A DNA stretch of 64,000 nucleotides, taken from assembly GCF_025562715.2 (NCBI RefSeq), contig NZ_JAPFCC010000001.1, forward strand, positions 2,684,501 to 2,748,500, written 5' to 3'. The stretch is from Endozoicomonas gorgoniicola (GTDB taxonomy: Bacteria > Pseudomonadota > Gammaproteobacteria > Pseudomonadales > Endozoicomonadaceae). Below are positions 27,801-36,970 of the stretch, piece by piece. Position numbers and translations under genes: made by a program. Below the pieces are notes generated by a model. The model did no database searches. It was not told where the DNA came from and saw only the letters and a list, made by a program, of their open reading frames with translations. The number at the start of each line of letters is the position of its first letter. Position 1 is the stretch's first letter.

Positions 27801-28649
27801 GACCTGTACTACCAGCGCATTCAGGAAGAAAAAATGAAAGAGCTTTACAATACCCACTGGAAGCGGTGGAGTGAAGCGCACAGCGCAGAAGCCCTGACCC
27901 ATGTTCAGGCGGTTGCCAGACAGTTGCAGGAGACTGAACAGTCTCGCAGGCAACTGGCAGCACAGATTGCTGATTCGGTTAAAGTCCTGAACGTTCTGGA
28001 AGAAGGAATTAAAAACGCCGCTGAGATTACCAGGTCTGATGAAAAACTTCGGGCTCTTAAAGCGGAGCTGGCAAAGGTCGGTATCGAACCGGGCCGTACC
28101 AACCGTGCGGCGCTGGCACTGACTCTGCAAACACTGAAAGAAGAGCAACTGAGTATCATTGAGAGACAGTGTGGAACCATCACCCCGGGTGAATCGGAAG
28201 AAGCCATTCTGGATACACTCAATGAACATTACCGCACCATTATCCTGGGTAGCAAAATCCCGGATCTGCTTGAACTGAGCGCCAGAAACGAGCGGAAAGC
28301 CGAAAAGAAAGCCCGGAAGCGGGTAGTGAAAGCGGCAGAAGCAACCGCTGTCAGACACTACGAAGAAAGAGCCCGACTGATGCTGGTCGCTGGTTTGACC
28401 AAAGCTGCAGAAACCCAGCTGGAAGCAGATACCGGGTTAACGGAAGAGGCCATGAAAAAGCCAGCAGTGATTAACGCAGCGATAGCAGAACTGACAAACC
28501 AGAAGCAGTTACTGAAAGACACGGTAGAAGCTCAGGCTAACCGCTATGAAGGCTTGTTTTCCAAAGCCAGCGAACTGTCCGGGACAGCGGCAAGGGGATT
28601 GCTGAATCGTACCAACTGGGCCTTTGCACCACAAATGATGGCATTTTGA
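24846..28649 (+). CDS. 1267-aa coiled-coil/membrane protein of unknown function, effector or translocator candidate
   Basis: I do not recognise this protein. A strong ribosome-binding site (AAGGAGG) stands eight bases before the ATG. Residues 1-65 are polar, Ser/Thr/Gln-rich and lack a Sec signal, as in many type III or other contact-dependent secreted proteins. The body is almost entirely alpha-helical and Leu/Gln/Glu/Lys-rich. Two long Gly/Ala-rich hydrophobic blocks sit at about 745-795 (GTAAGICGTTAGFIGGLL) and 883-936 (LAVATSAIALTAALGATLYA), and long coiled coils follow (about 990-1240). Two hairpin-like hydrophobic regions within a helical protein recall translocator or pore-forming proteins; this is inference. 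It ends three bases from convergent ccmB and interrupts pyrD–gdhB synteny. Confidence 0.75.
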   Translation: MMNLTSTQNRTPSGRSYDDTGNVPADQSAAKGQVTTLKHSAPSSVKLTHSASQKTLNTRVISQSRQGLEEQLDELMAIYDKNGLERQETAILHPYGILGQMSEDYPEFASALINQRLKELKADAATWWNSAGREHANQQIALMNQLLASGQYEELFALLVKLEKDNKKISFCQIMNAKFLDPDNHKATPLFKPFKNEGWFSNLCTAILSDLQKTEAIADVAAAFHRLQQSFDELQHRNAGNIRSPKDLTKYMLLSEPDPVREYMKSQCGYRLQELRLKLKDTSQSLTDSERAEVKVLSSQLQQLGRATHRKELQAFLADPANAELNKALENALVDVYLQQLQHRIVHADYATMNKAQLHKMVKSSQLFKELMATYKAAQVLSEEEQEALAAMDKAVKNFERAEELHRILDSEQHKPVNKRLFALNIPSIQRLMEKLANNANDTETQLYTTMESLFKAEADFHANRSDANLITLQKVRFDARRLQQEQAEFEIRARLKGQDGLVVLTSGDYDKDVERLKTIHSIRQKFTPVRPAGSHTEGVYRLARRVFWDKERPFPQILADLEQAKTLQKLGYSAEEEFLQLLKDIDGLDGATIKQAASNIAAPGSQLWQDWQAGKASFLQVLRLPGQSYRALEQEARNIITSALQVAERNPEQFRRLFGDISLIMDQLQSLLGPDSAGLLTQLQNAARAHSMASCFAGDEAVLEEVDPDSDLAKHIKRFQLLCDMAAYTMHTTTALNFVKNVMTGTAAGICGTTAGFIGGLLTFGAAAPACAAIGTAIGTALTVGKAALRAGGTYAIREGLNSLDGEQVRLLDKIVNHGPLFLTATSPYDTIATGLRHFGKGDSLPTAMARTVLGPVLTPFKNMYKAIKGIYHGEDGAWKKLGIELAVATSAIALTAALGATLYATGFAVILGSPVLGATLSALIFSHGFFQLVNRVRTLGSSVYSSIQHYQQAMFNSGNPMVKQIRTECEKEARTLVARMMDRDLYYQRIQEEKMKELYNTHWKRWSEAHSAEALTHVQAVARQLQETEQSRRQLAAQIADSVKVLNVLEEGIKNAAEITRSDEKLRALKAELAKVGIEPGRTNRAALALTLQTLKEEQLSIIERQCGTITPGESEEAILDTLNEHYRTIILGSKIPDLLELSARNERKAEKKARKRVVKAAEATAVRHYEERARLMLVAGLTKAAETQLEADTGLTEEAMKKPAVINAAIAELTNQKQLLKDTVEAQANRYEGLFSKASELSGTAARGLLNRTNWAFAPQMMAF

Positions 28650-28652
28650 TCT

Positions 28653-29363
28653 TCAGCCATCGACCACTACCCGCAACGCCCCGGCAATAGCCAGCGGGGC
28701 CAGACATAATCCAAAAACCAGCAACGCCGCCATCCAGAGCAGATGGCCGGTGTAAGGCATTCCGGCAATGGCACTCTGTATAGCTCCGGTACCAAAAATC
28801 AGAACAGGAATATAGAGCGGCAGTGACAACAGGGTTAACAGAACACCGCCTCTGTGAACCCTGACCGTAAGGGCTGCACCAATGCCTCCGGCAAGGCTCA
28901 TCAAAGGTGTCCCCAGCAGCAGACTGAATATCAGTGCCGGAAAGGCACGGGCAGGCAAATGCAGCATCAGCCCCAGCAGGGGAGCCATAAGAATAAGAGC
29001 AACACCTGTCGTTAACCAGTGTGCTGTGACTTTGGCCAGTACCAGCAACGGCAGCGGATGAGGGGACAATAATAACTGATCCAGCGAACCGTCTTCCTGA
29101 TCCCCTTTAAACAGAGAGTCCAGTGACAAAAGCACGGCCAGCAGTGCGCCTATCCAGACCACACCACCAGCCAGTTGAGACAATAACGTCTCTTGCGGGG
29201 AAATGCCCATGGGAAACAGGCTGGCAACCATCAGATAGAACGCGACCGGATTCAGGGTTTGACCGGGTGTACGGAAGGCCAGAATCAGGTCTCGTTTGAT
29301 AAGCCCGACAAAAGCCTGTCGACCCTGCAAAGGAACCTGCCGGGTATCTCTGGAAGCATTCAC
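28653..29363 (-). CDS. ccmB: Heme exporter permease CcmB
   Basis: 236-residue polytopic membrane protein of the CcmABCD system, which releases holo-CcmE for cytochrome c maturation. About six transmembrane helices. Recognisable stretches are LIKRDLILAFRTPGQTLNPV, FPMGISPQETLL, a core DSLFKGDQEDGSLDQLLLSP with the usual Glu-Asp-Gly, and SLPLYIPVLIFG. About 15 extra residues precede the family start. It overlaps ccmA by four bases. ccmC and the remaining ccm genes do not follow. Confidence 0.93.
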   Translation of the reverse strand: MNASRDTRQVPLQGRQAFVGLIKRDLILAFRTPGQTLNPVAFYLMVASLFPMGISPQETLLSQLAGGVVWIGALLAVLLSLDSLFKGDQEDGSLDQLLLSPHPLPLLVLAKVTAHWLTTGVALILMAPLLGLMLHLPARAFPALIFSLLLGTPLMSLAGGIGAALTVRVHRGGVLLTLLSLPLYIPVLIFGTGAIQSAIAGMPYTGHLLWMAALLVFGLCLAPLAIAGALRVVVDG

Positions 29364-30037
29364 AGAAACACCTCCCCGGCTTTATCATCCCCGATCTCTT
29401 CAGAGGCATCTTCAACAACATAGTCATCCAGCCTGATCGTACGATAGCTGCCCGATAATTTCGATAAACTCTGATGACTGGTAATGATGACCATACCACC
29501 ACCGGCAACATGGCTGGCCAGTAATGTTTCCAGCCAGGCTACCCCATGAAAATCAATGGCGGTAAAAGGCTCGTCCAGAATCCAGAGCGATGATTGACTG
29601 GCAAACAGGTCAGCCAGCGCTACCCGACGATGCTGGCCTGCGGAGAGCTGCCCGCAGGGTGTATCTTCATAGCCATTCAGGCTGACCTGTTGCAGTGCTG
29701 CCAACACCTGTTGTTGAGAATACTTTTCGTTTCGCAGGTTGGCACGCCAGATAATATTTTCCACCGGTGTCAGCTCTGCCTTTACAGCAGGTTTATGACC
29801 AAAATAAAACGTAGACAGACGAAAGTCTGCGTAGACACTGGACAGTTTTTTACCCTTCCAGACTATTTTCCCCTGATAATCACCGGACAGTCCGGCAAGA
29901 ACCCTCAGCAGGGTTGTCTTGCCTGAACCATTAGCGCCTTCAATCTGTAGCAGTTCCCCCGGGGACAGTTTAACCGAGAGATTACGGAAGAGCGTTCGGT
30001 CGTCTCTTGCACATCCCAATTCAACCAGTTCAAGCAA
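29360..30037 (-). CDS. ccmA: Heme exporter ATPase CcmA
   Basis: 225-residue ATPase partner of CcmB. Walker A GANGSGKTTLLRVLAG (about 34-49), signature LSAGQHRRVALADL, Walker B LWILDEPFTAID and the H-loop TSHQ are intact. The C-terminus is extended and acidic (VVEDASEEIGDDKAGEVFL), while its end overlaps the ccmB start. First gene of a two-gene unit. Confidence 0.93.
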   Translation of the reverse strand: MLELVELGCARDDRTLFRNLSVKLSPGELLQIEGANGSGKTTLLRVLAGLSGDYQGKIVWKGKKLSSVYADFRLSTFYFGHKPAVKAELTPVENIIWRANLRNEKYSQQQVLAALQQVSLNGYEDTPCGQLSAGQHRRVALADLFASQSSLWILDEPFTAIDFHGVAWLETLLASHVAGGGMVIITSHQSLSKLSGSYRTIRLDDYVVEDASEEIGDDKAGEVFL

Positions 30038-30600
30038 CTAAATACCCTTCTTCTTATTGAACACTGACCAGCACTCGAACAGCCAAGACTAAGACAGGCT
30101 AACCTCCCGGAGCCTTGAAAGTACTGAGCAATTTAAAAAAACAAAATTCTGCAAAAACTGCAAGCGGTCAAAAGCAAATCAGGGAAAACCTTGGTGTAAA
30201 TCAACAGACTTCAAGTAAAAAAATCAATAGAACCAAACATGTGAGGCTTATTTCATATTGGAATGAATTTTTCTTGACAAAAAAGTAAAGCGTACTAATT
30301 TTTAGGCTAAATTTTGACTGGAACCTAGGAGCCTGTCGGACTTAAGCGTCCGTAGCGAGGATTGCAAGAAATTGAGGATAAAAGTTTCTGATTTTGAGGC
30401 GAATAGCGAGCTATTCAACGAGAAAGCAGGAATTTTTAGACCAATTTATTGCAACCGCACGACGGCATGGATGCCGGAGTTAGAGCAATGCAGGAGCAAT
30501 TGCCGGTAGGACAGTCTTAAGTCCGACAGGCTCTTAGTACCAGTCTAACCCGTGTGAGAAGTCAGTCCCCTGCCCCGCTATCCTAACTGGTCTATCAATA
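30038..30600. other. AT-rich intergenic region with MITE-like element
   Basis: 563 bases upstream of ccmA and of the secreted gene at 30601. The segment 30120-30320 is AT-rich and gene-free. A consensus -35 (TTGACA, 30274-30279) is followed after 16 bases by a weak TAATTT (30296-30301), pointing toward the gene at 30601. The MITE-like element at 30329-30533 then separates it from that gene. Confidence 0.45.
30329..30533. mobile_element. 205-bp MITE-like element with 17-bp perfect terminal inverted repeats
   Basis: GAGCCTGTCGGACTTAA at 30329-30345 is exactly complementary to 30517-30533. The interior carries further imperfect dyad symmetry (GATTGCAAGAAATTG against CAATTTATTGCAAC) and a small palindrome at 30401-30416, so much of the element can fold on itself. 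It encodes no protein, as expected for a miniature element mobilised by a transposase in trans. TAG occurs next to both ends, but a clean target duplication is not certain. Confidence 0.8.
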
Positions 30601-31521
30601 ATGAAGCCCTTACTCCCTGTCTTTTACTTGCTGATTATCCTCCTTCCTCAGGCAGCAACAAGCAAATCTGTCGATCAAATTACTCTTGCCCGGGCGGCAA
30701 GTACCACGGCAAAGCCGCCTTTACCCATTTCCTATTTTAATAGTCCTTGTCAGGCATCAGTCACTGGCTACGTTACTTGTGGTGAGGAATTTTGTGAATT
30801 AGAACGAGGTCATATCACTTCTTTCAGAAGTCAGGACTCACGATACTCATTCTCATATGAATATAATCTATCAGCCTATCTACAATTTCATAACCCAAAA
30901 TCTGACTACTGTGTTGATTATGTCATTCTGAACGACTCAAAATCTGGCTATCGCTTTAACGAATTGGATGATGTTCCTTTTGTTGGGATCTTAAAAATTA
31001 TTGAGTCAATGTCCAGAAATGTACGCTATGTCCCTTTTAAAACAAGACTTAATGCAAAAGAAATTAACAAGGATAAAGCAGTTTATGATATGATCATTAC
31101 AAATCTATGGAATTTAACACCACTTAAAGATACTCCCTATACTTATGCAGCGTTAAGCTGGCTCACTTTCCGAAAATCTTTAAATCAAGTTATCAAATCT
31201 CAGACACAACACACATCAGGCATTGAGAAAGTCAAACTTCCTCAATCCAGTCTGACTCTCACTCTGAACCACTCCTGGAACCTTAGCGGTAAAGTATACG
31301 ATGCAAGTTTAACCGGCGAGATTAAAACGCCCTATGGTAACATCATTTCTTCCCGTTATGACGCTAAAGACATTCGGTTTGCAAGACCCGGATTCAATAG
31401 CTTCAGAAAAGATTATCGGTACAAAAGGTCCGTCAGTATGCTTCCGGATATAAGAGAGTATTACAAAATGGAGAACGAACTTTATCAGATTATTGAAATC
31501 GTTCTTATGCCTGAACAATAA
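30601..31521 (+). CDS. Secreted protein of unknown function
   Basis: 306 residues with a Sec signal peptide (MKPLLPVFYLLIILLPQAAT). The mature protein has four early cysteines, including CGEEFCELERGH, and a fifth in CVDYVIL, so disulfides are likely. It is Tyr/Ser/Lys-rich with no motif I know. It is markedly AT-rich compared with flanking gdhB, and a MITE-like element lies just upstream, both suggesting acquired DNA. It ends 45 bases from convergent gdhB. Confidence 0.7.
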   Translation: MKPLLPVFYLLIILLPQAATSKSVDQITLARAASTTAKPPLPISYFNSPCQASVTGYVTCGEEFCELERGHITSFRSQDSRYSFSYEYNLSAYLQFHNPKSDYCVDYVILNDSKSGYRFNELDDVPFVGILKIIESMSRNVRYVPFKTRLNAKEINKDKAVYDMIITNLWNLTPLKDTPYTYAALSWLTFRKSLNQVIKSQTQHTSGIEKVKLPQSSLTLTLNHSWNLSGKVYDASLTGEIKTPYGNIISSRYDAKDIRFARPGFNSFRKDYRYKRSVSMLPDIREYYKMENELYQIIEIVLMPEQ

Positions 31522-31566
31522 ACTCTCTCAATCTTAAGCAGGGGTCAGCCATATAGCCGTACTCGC

Positions 31567-34500
31567 CTAATGAGGCTGAGCTGAATGGATAGTGGCCTGA
31601 GCCAGATCCATCAATTCACGGTTTGCTACAGTAAACATCGCCATTTCTGACACAGAGGCATTGCGAATCTCTGCCAGCATACTCTGCCAGCGAACGACAA
31701 GGGCATGATGATGCATCATCCAGGCATCCAGCTGCTGAGCCAGATCGTCGCCGGTATCCGAAGCCGCACTCAGTAACGCAACCGTCAGAGCCCGCTGCTG
31801 CCAGGTGAGTTCATCGCGAATACTGTCCCGTGCCAGTGACTGCCAATGGTTGGTGACTTCCAGGCTTCCCAGCTCCTGACTGTACCAGTTCAGGTCGAGC
31901 CGCTCACCAATGGCAAAAAACGTTCTGGCAACACTTTCAATGGGTTTGCCGGTCTGGTCGGCCGCCTGAATAATGGGCAGAGAACTCAGCAGATATCGCT
32001 GACCACACACCAGTTTGGCAACATCCTCAGGAATCTGGTTACCCACCATCTGCTCAACCTTGGCACTGAGGTTTTCATGCTCAGTGTCGCTCAGATAGTC
32101 AACGAAGGAGTGAATAAACTCCTGAATCAGTGGCCCATACTGCTCAACGGTTTCTGCGGCTACCAGATCCTGACGTTTCAGGCGGATAAACCAGCGGCTG
32201 GCGCGGCGTACCAGTTTGATCATTGAACCCATCAACTGCTGCTGCAGGCTGCTGGACAGCTTATAATCCAGCGATTCAATCAGTTGCCAGTAATCCTGAA
32301 TACCAAAGACATCGCGGCTGACCAGAAATGCTCTGGCAATTTCCGGTGCATTGGCTCCGGTTGTCTGACGTACACGATGGACATAAGTGATACCCATCAT
32401 GTCGATCATGTGGTTGGCAATCTGGGTGGCAATAATTTCCCGGCGCAGTCGATGATGGTTGATCTGCTCAGAAAACGGTTCAACCAGAACTTCCGGGAAT
32501 GTGGTAAACAGCTCTTTGGACAGGTAGTCTTCATTGATGACATCGGATGCCATCAGGGCTTCTTTCAGTTCAGCCTTGCTATAGGAGATCAGTAGCGACA
32601 GTTCCGGCCGGGTCAGCCCCTGTCCTGCGCTGCTGCGTTCTGCCAGCGCTTCGTTGTCTGGCAGATATTCAATATTCCGGTCCAGCCTGCCTTCACTTTC
32701 GAGGTAATCAATAAAACGCTTGTATTCATCCATCCGGTAACGGGCTTCAGACTCAGCCTGGGTAATCGCCTGCGTCTGACGGTAGTTATTGAGCAACACC
32801 AGTCGTGCAACATCGTCTGTCATGGATTCCAGCAGCTGGTTGCGCTGCTTCATGGTCATATCGCCATTGGAAACAATATCATTCAGAAGAATCTTGATAT
32901 TCACTTCATGGTCGGAACAATCTACACCACCGGAGTTGTCAATAAAGTCCGTGTTCAACGCCCCACCCTGCAGGGCGTACTCAACGCGTCCCAACTGGCT
33001 TAACCCGAGGTTTCCACCCTCGCCTACGACTTTCGCCCTCAGTTCGCAACCGTTGATACGCAACGGATCATTAGCCTTGTCCCCCACATGGGCATGACTT
33101 TCATTGATGGCTTTCACGTAGGTGCCAATACCACCATTCCAGATCAGGTCAACCGGCGCACGCAGCAGCGAACGAATCAGTTCGTTCGGGGTAAGACGGT
33201 TGGCTTTTATACCAAACCGCTCCTTCATAGGTTCAGAGACTACAACGGACTTGGCATTACGGGAGAACAGACCCCCGCCTTCTGAAATCAGCTTACTGTC
33301 ATAGTCCTGCCAGCTTGACCTTGGCAGATTAAACAGCCTTCTTCTCTCATGGTAACTGCGGACAGGGTCAGGATTGGGATCAATAAAGATATGCATGTGG
33401 TTAAACGCAGCCACCATTTGCAGGGTTTCAGACGACAATAGTCCATTACCAAAGACATCACCTGCCATATCCCCGATTCCGATAACGGTGACATTGTCCT
33501 GCTGCACATTGATGCCCCGTTCGCGGAAGTGACGCTGTACGGAGACCCATGCCCCTTTTGCAGTAATACCCATTTTCTTATGGTCATAACCGACACTGCC
33601 GCCGGAAGCAAAGGCGTCACCCAGCCAGAAGTTATACTCTTGTGCAATGTTGTTGGCGATATCGGAAAAGGTCGCCGTTCCCTTATCCGCTGCTACCACC
33701 AGATAAGAGTCTTTGTCGTCGTAATACACGACAGACTTTGGATGAATCACTTCGTTCTCCACCAGGTTGTCCGTCACATCCAGCAAAGCCCGTATAAATA
33801 TCTGGTAGCAGGCGATGCCCTCTTCCATCATCGCTTCACGGCTCGGATTCACAGGCATCTGCTTCGGCGCAAAACCGCCCTTGGCACCAACAGGTACAAT
33901 CAGGGCATTTTTCACCTGCTGGGCTTTCACCAATCCCAGCACTTCAGTCCGGTAGTCCTCTACCCGGTCAGACCAGCGCAACCCGCCACGTGCCACCTTG
34001 CCACCGCGCAGGTGAACACCTTCTACCCTGGGCGAGTAAACAAAAATTTCGTACAGAGGCATGGGTTTGGGGATGTCGGGAATATCACGGGGAGAGATTT
34101 TGAACGAAATATACGACTTAGGGTTATCTTCTTCATCCATTTGATAGAAGTTGGTTCTCAATGTCGCAGAAATAACAGTCTGGAAGCGACGAATAATTCG
34201 GTCTTCACTGAGAACCGTTACCTGGTCAAGGGCTTCCAGAATGGACTGCTGAATCTGCTGCTGCCGGGCCAGTCTCTGGGTACGGGACAGTGCCAGCTCT
34301 GGGTTAAAGCGTACTTCAAACAGCTCCAGCAGCTGCCGGGTAATCTCGATATTGTTGCACAGGGTTTCGGCAATATAGGTCTGACTGAAGCCCATCCGAA
34401 TCTGTTTGATATAACGAGCATAGCCCCGCAGCATCGCCACCTGACGCCAGTTCATACCAGCCGCCAGAACTAACAGGTTAAACCGGTCATTCTCTGCTTC

Positions 34501-36444
34501 ACCAAACCAGATTTTTTCAAACGCTTTCTTGAAGATGCCGTCCACTTTCTGGATATTGGTGTTGACGTTATCGTGAAAACTCAGCAGAAAGTCGTGTATC
34601 CAGATCATCTCCCCATTGCTTTTGTGAATAAGGAACGGGTATTCACCAATCACCCGCAGGCCAAGGTTCTCAATAATTGGAATCTGGTCAGCCAGTGGCA
34701 GGGGTTCGACAAAGTGATACAGCTTGAAGTGAATCCGGTCAGGCGCATCATTCAATGACTGATAGAACCCCATGGACAACGGGTTGTCTTTATCAATGCA
34801 CTGAAAATGCTCAACATCAACGGCAGCGGCATCGGGCGTAAAAGCCTCCCGGTAAGCCGCAGAAAAACCATTGGCATAGAGAGAGGTCAACTGATTGCCT
34901 TTCACCTCGCCATGGGACTCCAGGATAGAAGCCCGGACTTCATCTTCCCAGGAACTGGCGGCCAGAATGAGTTCATCATTGATCGACTCCTGGCTGAACT
35001 CAACGCGGTTACGCAGTTTGAAATTGAAATGAACCCGGGCCAGGACAGATTCTGAAAAATACGTCGTAAACTCTGAATCAACCGATTGCAGGTGGTGGCA
35101 GAGTATGGTTTCCATACGCCTGCGCAACTCTGTGCTGTAAACCTCTCTGGGTACAAACACCAGGGCTGAACAGAACGGGCCGTAAGGATCCTGTCGGATA
35201 AACAGCCTGATCTGCTTGCGCTCCTGGATGCGCAGAATATCCATAACGGTTTGAAACAGCTCATCACTGGGCGTCTGAAACAGTTCATCCCGTGGGAAAA
35301 CCTCCAGAATCTGCTCAAGGTCTTTGCCATGATGGCTTTTATGACCCAGACCGGACTGTTCAAAAATTTCAGTGACTTTACTCGCAATATAAGGAATCCT
35401 GAACGGACTCTGTCGATAAACTGGCGAGGTATACAGACCAACAATCCTCGCCTCACCGACAACAGAACCATCCTCGGCAAACTGCCGCACCGTTATTAAG
35501 TCGGGGTAGGCCGGACGGTGAACGGTTGAACGAACGCTGGCCTTGGTGAATGACAGTGGTTCGGTCTGCTCAAAGAAGTCATGCTCAATAAAAGGCTCAA
35601 GGTCCAGTTGCCCAATACCGCCCTGATGATTGATTTTCAGCAGCCCCAGTAACGATTCTGAAGGGCGTATGATCTGTTTTTTACCTGACTGCTCAATCAC
35701 CTTCAGTTCTTCGTAACCAAGAAAGGTGAACTTGTTATCCAGTAGCCAGCCCAGAAAGTCCTGAACTTCCTTTGCCCGGTCACCGGTAAGGGTGGCAGCC
35801 AGCTGCCTGATTCGCTCACAGGTCGGAACGTAATCCTCAACAACCCTGGAGACATCCTCCATAATGGCATAAATCTGCTCCCGCAGGGCTTCCAGATCTT
35901 CATCCTTTTCCTGCCGGTCGATTTCTACATAGATGATGGCTTCCTTACAGTTAGTCGCTTCGAGGCTATCTCCACCACTATCTCCACCACTATCTCCATC
36001 GCTACCTTTAACACGATCGCCAAACACCATCTGATAATGTTCATTACGGCGCGACTGCAGAATCGTATTCCTGAGATGATGAATCACCACACCTCGCTCA
36101 TTCAGCTTCATTCTCAGGGAGTCAACCAGAAACGGCATATCCCGGTGAATAATTCGGATGACCGTATGGGTCGAATGCCAGCCGTGGTGGGGATAGTCAG
36201 GGTTCAGAACTTCAATTTCTGGCTGTTCCGGATCGTGATACTGCAGAAACTTCCAGAATGAAAGGGTTGAACCCAGCAGATCCCGGCGCTTCTGCCCCAT
36301 CAGGTCCTGACGGGTATCCATGGAATAGTACTGGTAAACAAAAAGTCGAAGGGCGTCGTATTGTTCTGCGGGAACCTGGGGAGCTAGCTCGTCCAGTATT
36401 TTATCCAGGGCTTCCTTACGCTCCTGGGCATCTCGCTGACCCAT
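31567..36444 (-). CDS. gdhB: NAD-specific glutamate dehydrogenase, 180-kDa class
   Basis: Large catabolic enzyme that deaminates glutamate to 2-oxoglutarate, as characterised in Streptomyces and Pseudomonas. 1625 residues: N-terminal regulatory domains (about 1-700), a catalytic core (about 720-1200) and a C-terminal helical domain. In the core, HLRGGKVARGGLRWSDR and VPVGAKGGFAPKQMP carry the substrate-site lysines, and VIGIGDMAGDVFGNGLL lies in the NAD-binding region. A 12-bp in-frame repeat near residue 155 encodes GDSGGDSGGDS, a flexible loop. Next to moxR as in Pseudomonas. Confidence 0.96.
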   Translation of the reverse strand: MGQRDAQERKEALDKILDELAPQVPAEQYDALRLFVYQYYSMDTRQDLMGQKRRDLLGSTLSFWKFLQYHDPEQPEIEVLNPDYPHHGWHSTHTVIRIIHRDMPFLVDSLRMKLNERGVVIHHLRNTILQSRRNEHYQMVFGDRVKGSDGDSGGDSGGDSLEATNCKEAIIYVEIDRQEKDEDLEALREQIYAIMEDVSRVVEDYVPTCERIRQLAATLTGDRAKEVQDFLGWLLDNKFTFLGYEELKVIEQSGKKQIIRPSESLLGLLKINHQGGIGQLDLEPFIEHDFFEQTEPLSFTKASVRSTVHRPAYPDLITVRQFAEDGSVVGEARIVGLYTSPVYRQSPFRIPYIASKVTEIFEQSGLGHKSHHGKDLEQILEVFPRDELFQTPSDELFQTVMDILRIQERKQIRLFIRQDPYGPFCSALVFVPREVYSTELRRRMETILCHHLQSVDSEFTTYFSESVLARVHFNFKLRNRVEFSQESINDELILAASSWEDEVRASILESHGEVKGNQLTSLYANGFSAAYREAFTPDAAAVDVEHFQCIDKDNPLSMGFYQSLNDAPDRIHFKLYHFVEPLPLADQIPIIENLGLRVIGEYPFLIHKSNGEMIWIHDFLLSFHDNVNTNIQKVDGIFKKAFEKIWFGEAENDRFNLLVLAAGMNWRQVAMLRGYARYIKQIRMGFSQTYIAETLCNNIEITRQLLELFEVRFNPELALSRTQRLARQQQIQQSILEALDQVTVLSEDRIIRRFQTVISATLRTNFYQMDEEDNPKSYISFKISPRDIPDIPKPMPLYEIFVYSPRVEGVHLRGGKVARGGLRWSDRVEDYRTEVLGLVKAQQVKNALIVPVGAKGGFAPKQMPVNPSREAMMEEGIACYQIFIRALLDVTDNLVENEVIHPKSVVYYDDKDSYLVVAADKGTATFSDIANNIAQEYNFWLGDAFASGGSVGYDHKKMGITAKGAWVSVQRHFRERGINVQQDNVTVIGIGDMAGDVFGNGLLSSETLQMVAAFNHMHIFIDPNPDPVRSYHERRRLFNLPRSSWQDYDSKLISEGGGLFSRNAKSVVVSEPMKERFGIKANRLTPNELIRSLLRAPVDLIWNGGIGTYVKAINESHAHVGDKANDPLRINGCELRAKVVGEGGNLGLSQLGRVEYALQGGALNTDFIDNSGGVDCSDHEVNIKILLNDIVSNGDMTMKQRNQLLESMTDDVARLVLLNNYRQTQAITQAESEARYRMDEYKRFIDYLESEGRLDRNIEYLPDNEALAERSSAGQGLTRPELSLLISYSKAELKEALMASDVINEDYLSKELFTTFPEVLVEPFSEQINHHRLRREIIATQIANHMIDMMGITYVHRVRQTTGANAPEIARAFLVSRDVFGIQDYWQLIESLDYKLSSSLQQQLMGSMIKLVRRASRWFIRLKRQDLVAAETVEQYGPLIQEFIHSFVDYLSDTEHENLSAKVEQMVGNQIPEDVAKLVCGQRYLLSSLPIIQAADQTGKPIESVARTFFAIGERLDLNWYSQELGSLEVTNHWQSLARDSIRDELTWQQRALTVALLSAASDTGDDLAQQLDAWMMHHHALVVRWQSMLAEIRNASVSEMAMFTVANRELMDLAQATIHSAQPH
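35965..36000. repeat. 12-bp in-frame tandem repeat in gdhB
   Basis: Three 12-bp units of RCTATCTCCAYC. Read on the minus strand they encode repeated Gly-Asp-Ser-Gly. The unit is a multiple of three, so length changes keep the frame. Confidence 0.85.
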
Positions 36445-36970
36445 GCTGGCATCTCCGGGGGCAAAAGCGGTATCTTGATTAAGTAAGTAGGGTCAGAGTG
36501 TCCGCTTTATGCAAGGGAGTTGTCAGTTTTATGCCATCATCCGCTAAAAACCGGCTGATAAACTAGACCATTGCGGTCACTGAACCTATATTACTGAACT
36601 ATAGAAAAAGACAGCCTGCTTCGCCTGACATATCAAGCCCCTCAACCGCTTGCTATCAGTTAAAAACGCCCGCTGGTCTGTCTGAATCATTTATTGCAGA
36701 ATTACCTTGTTTTGAACACTTGTTATAAACAATCAGGTAAACAGCTGTCAGCTGCCTGCAAAATAAATCCCGTGCCGGGCAGGGACGTCCCTGATCATCA
36801 TTACTATCGGCACAACACCAGTGCTTTTATTGGTTATTGCCAATATTTTGAACAGTGTTGGCACAAAGAGCCATGAGCGAAGGAAATTTTCTTATCACCC
36901 CAATGAAGGCTTCTGTGGCAACCCGGGTGATAAAAAGTTTTACGGTAAATAAACTGGGACAGAACAATTT
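36445..36970. other. Divergent intergenic region gdhB / moxR
   Basis: 526 bases with no supported gene. AT-rich stretches are interspersed. One perfect 6-bp dyad (TATTGG, six bases, CCAATA; 36828-36845) lies about 125 bases before moxR and could be an operator. GGGACGTCCC is a short palindrome at about 36782-36791. Promoters of both genes presumably lie here but cannot be assigned. Confidence 0.4.
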
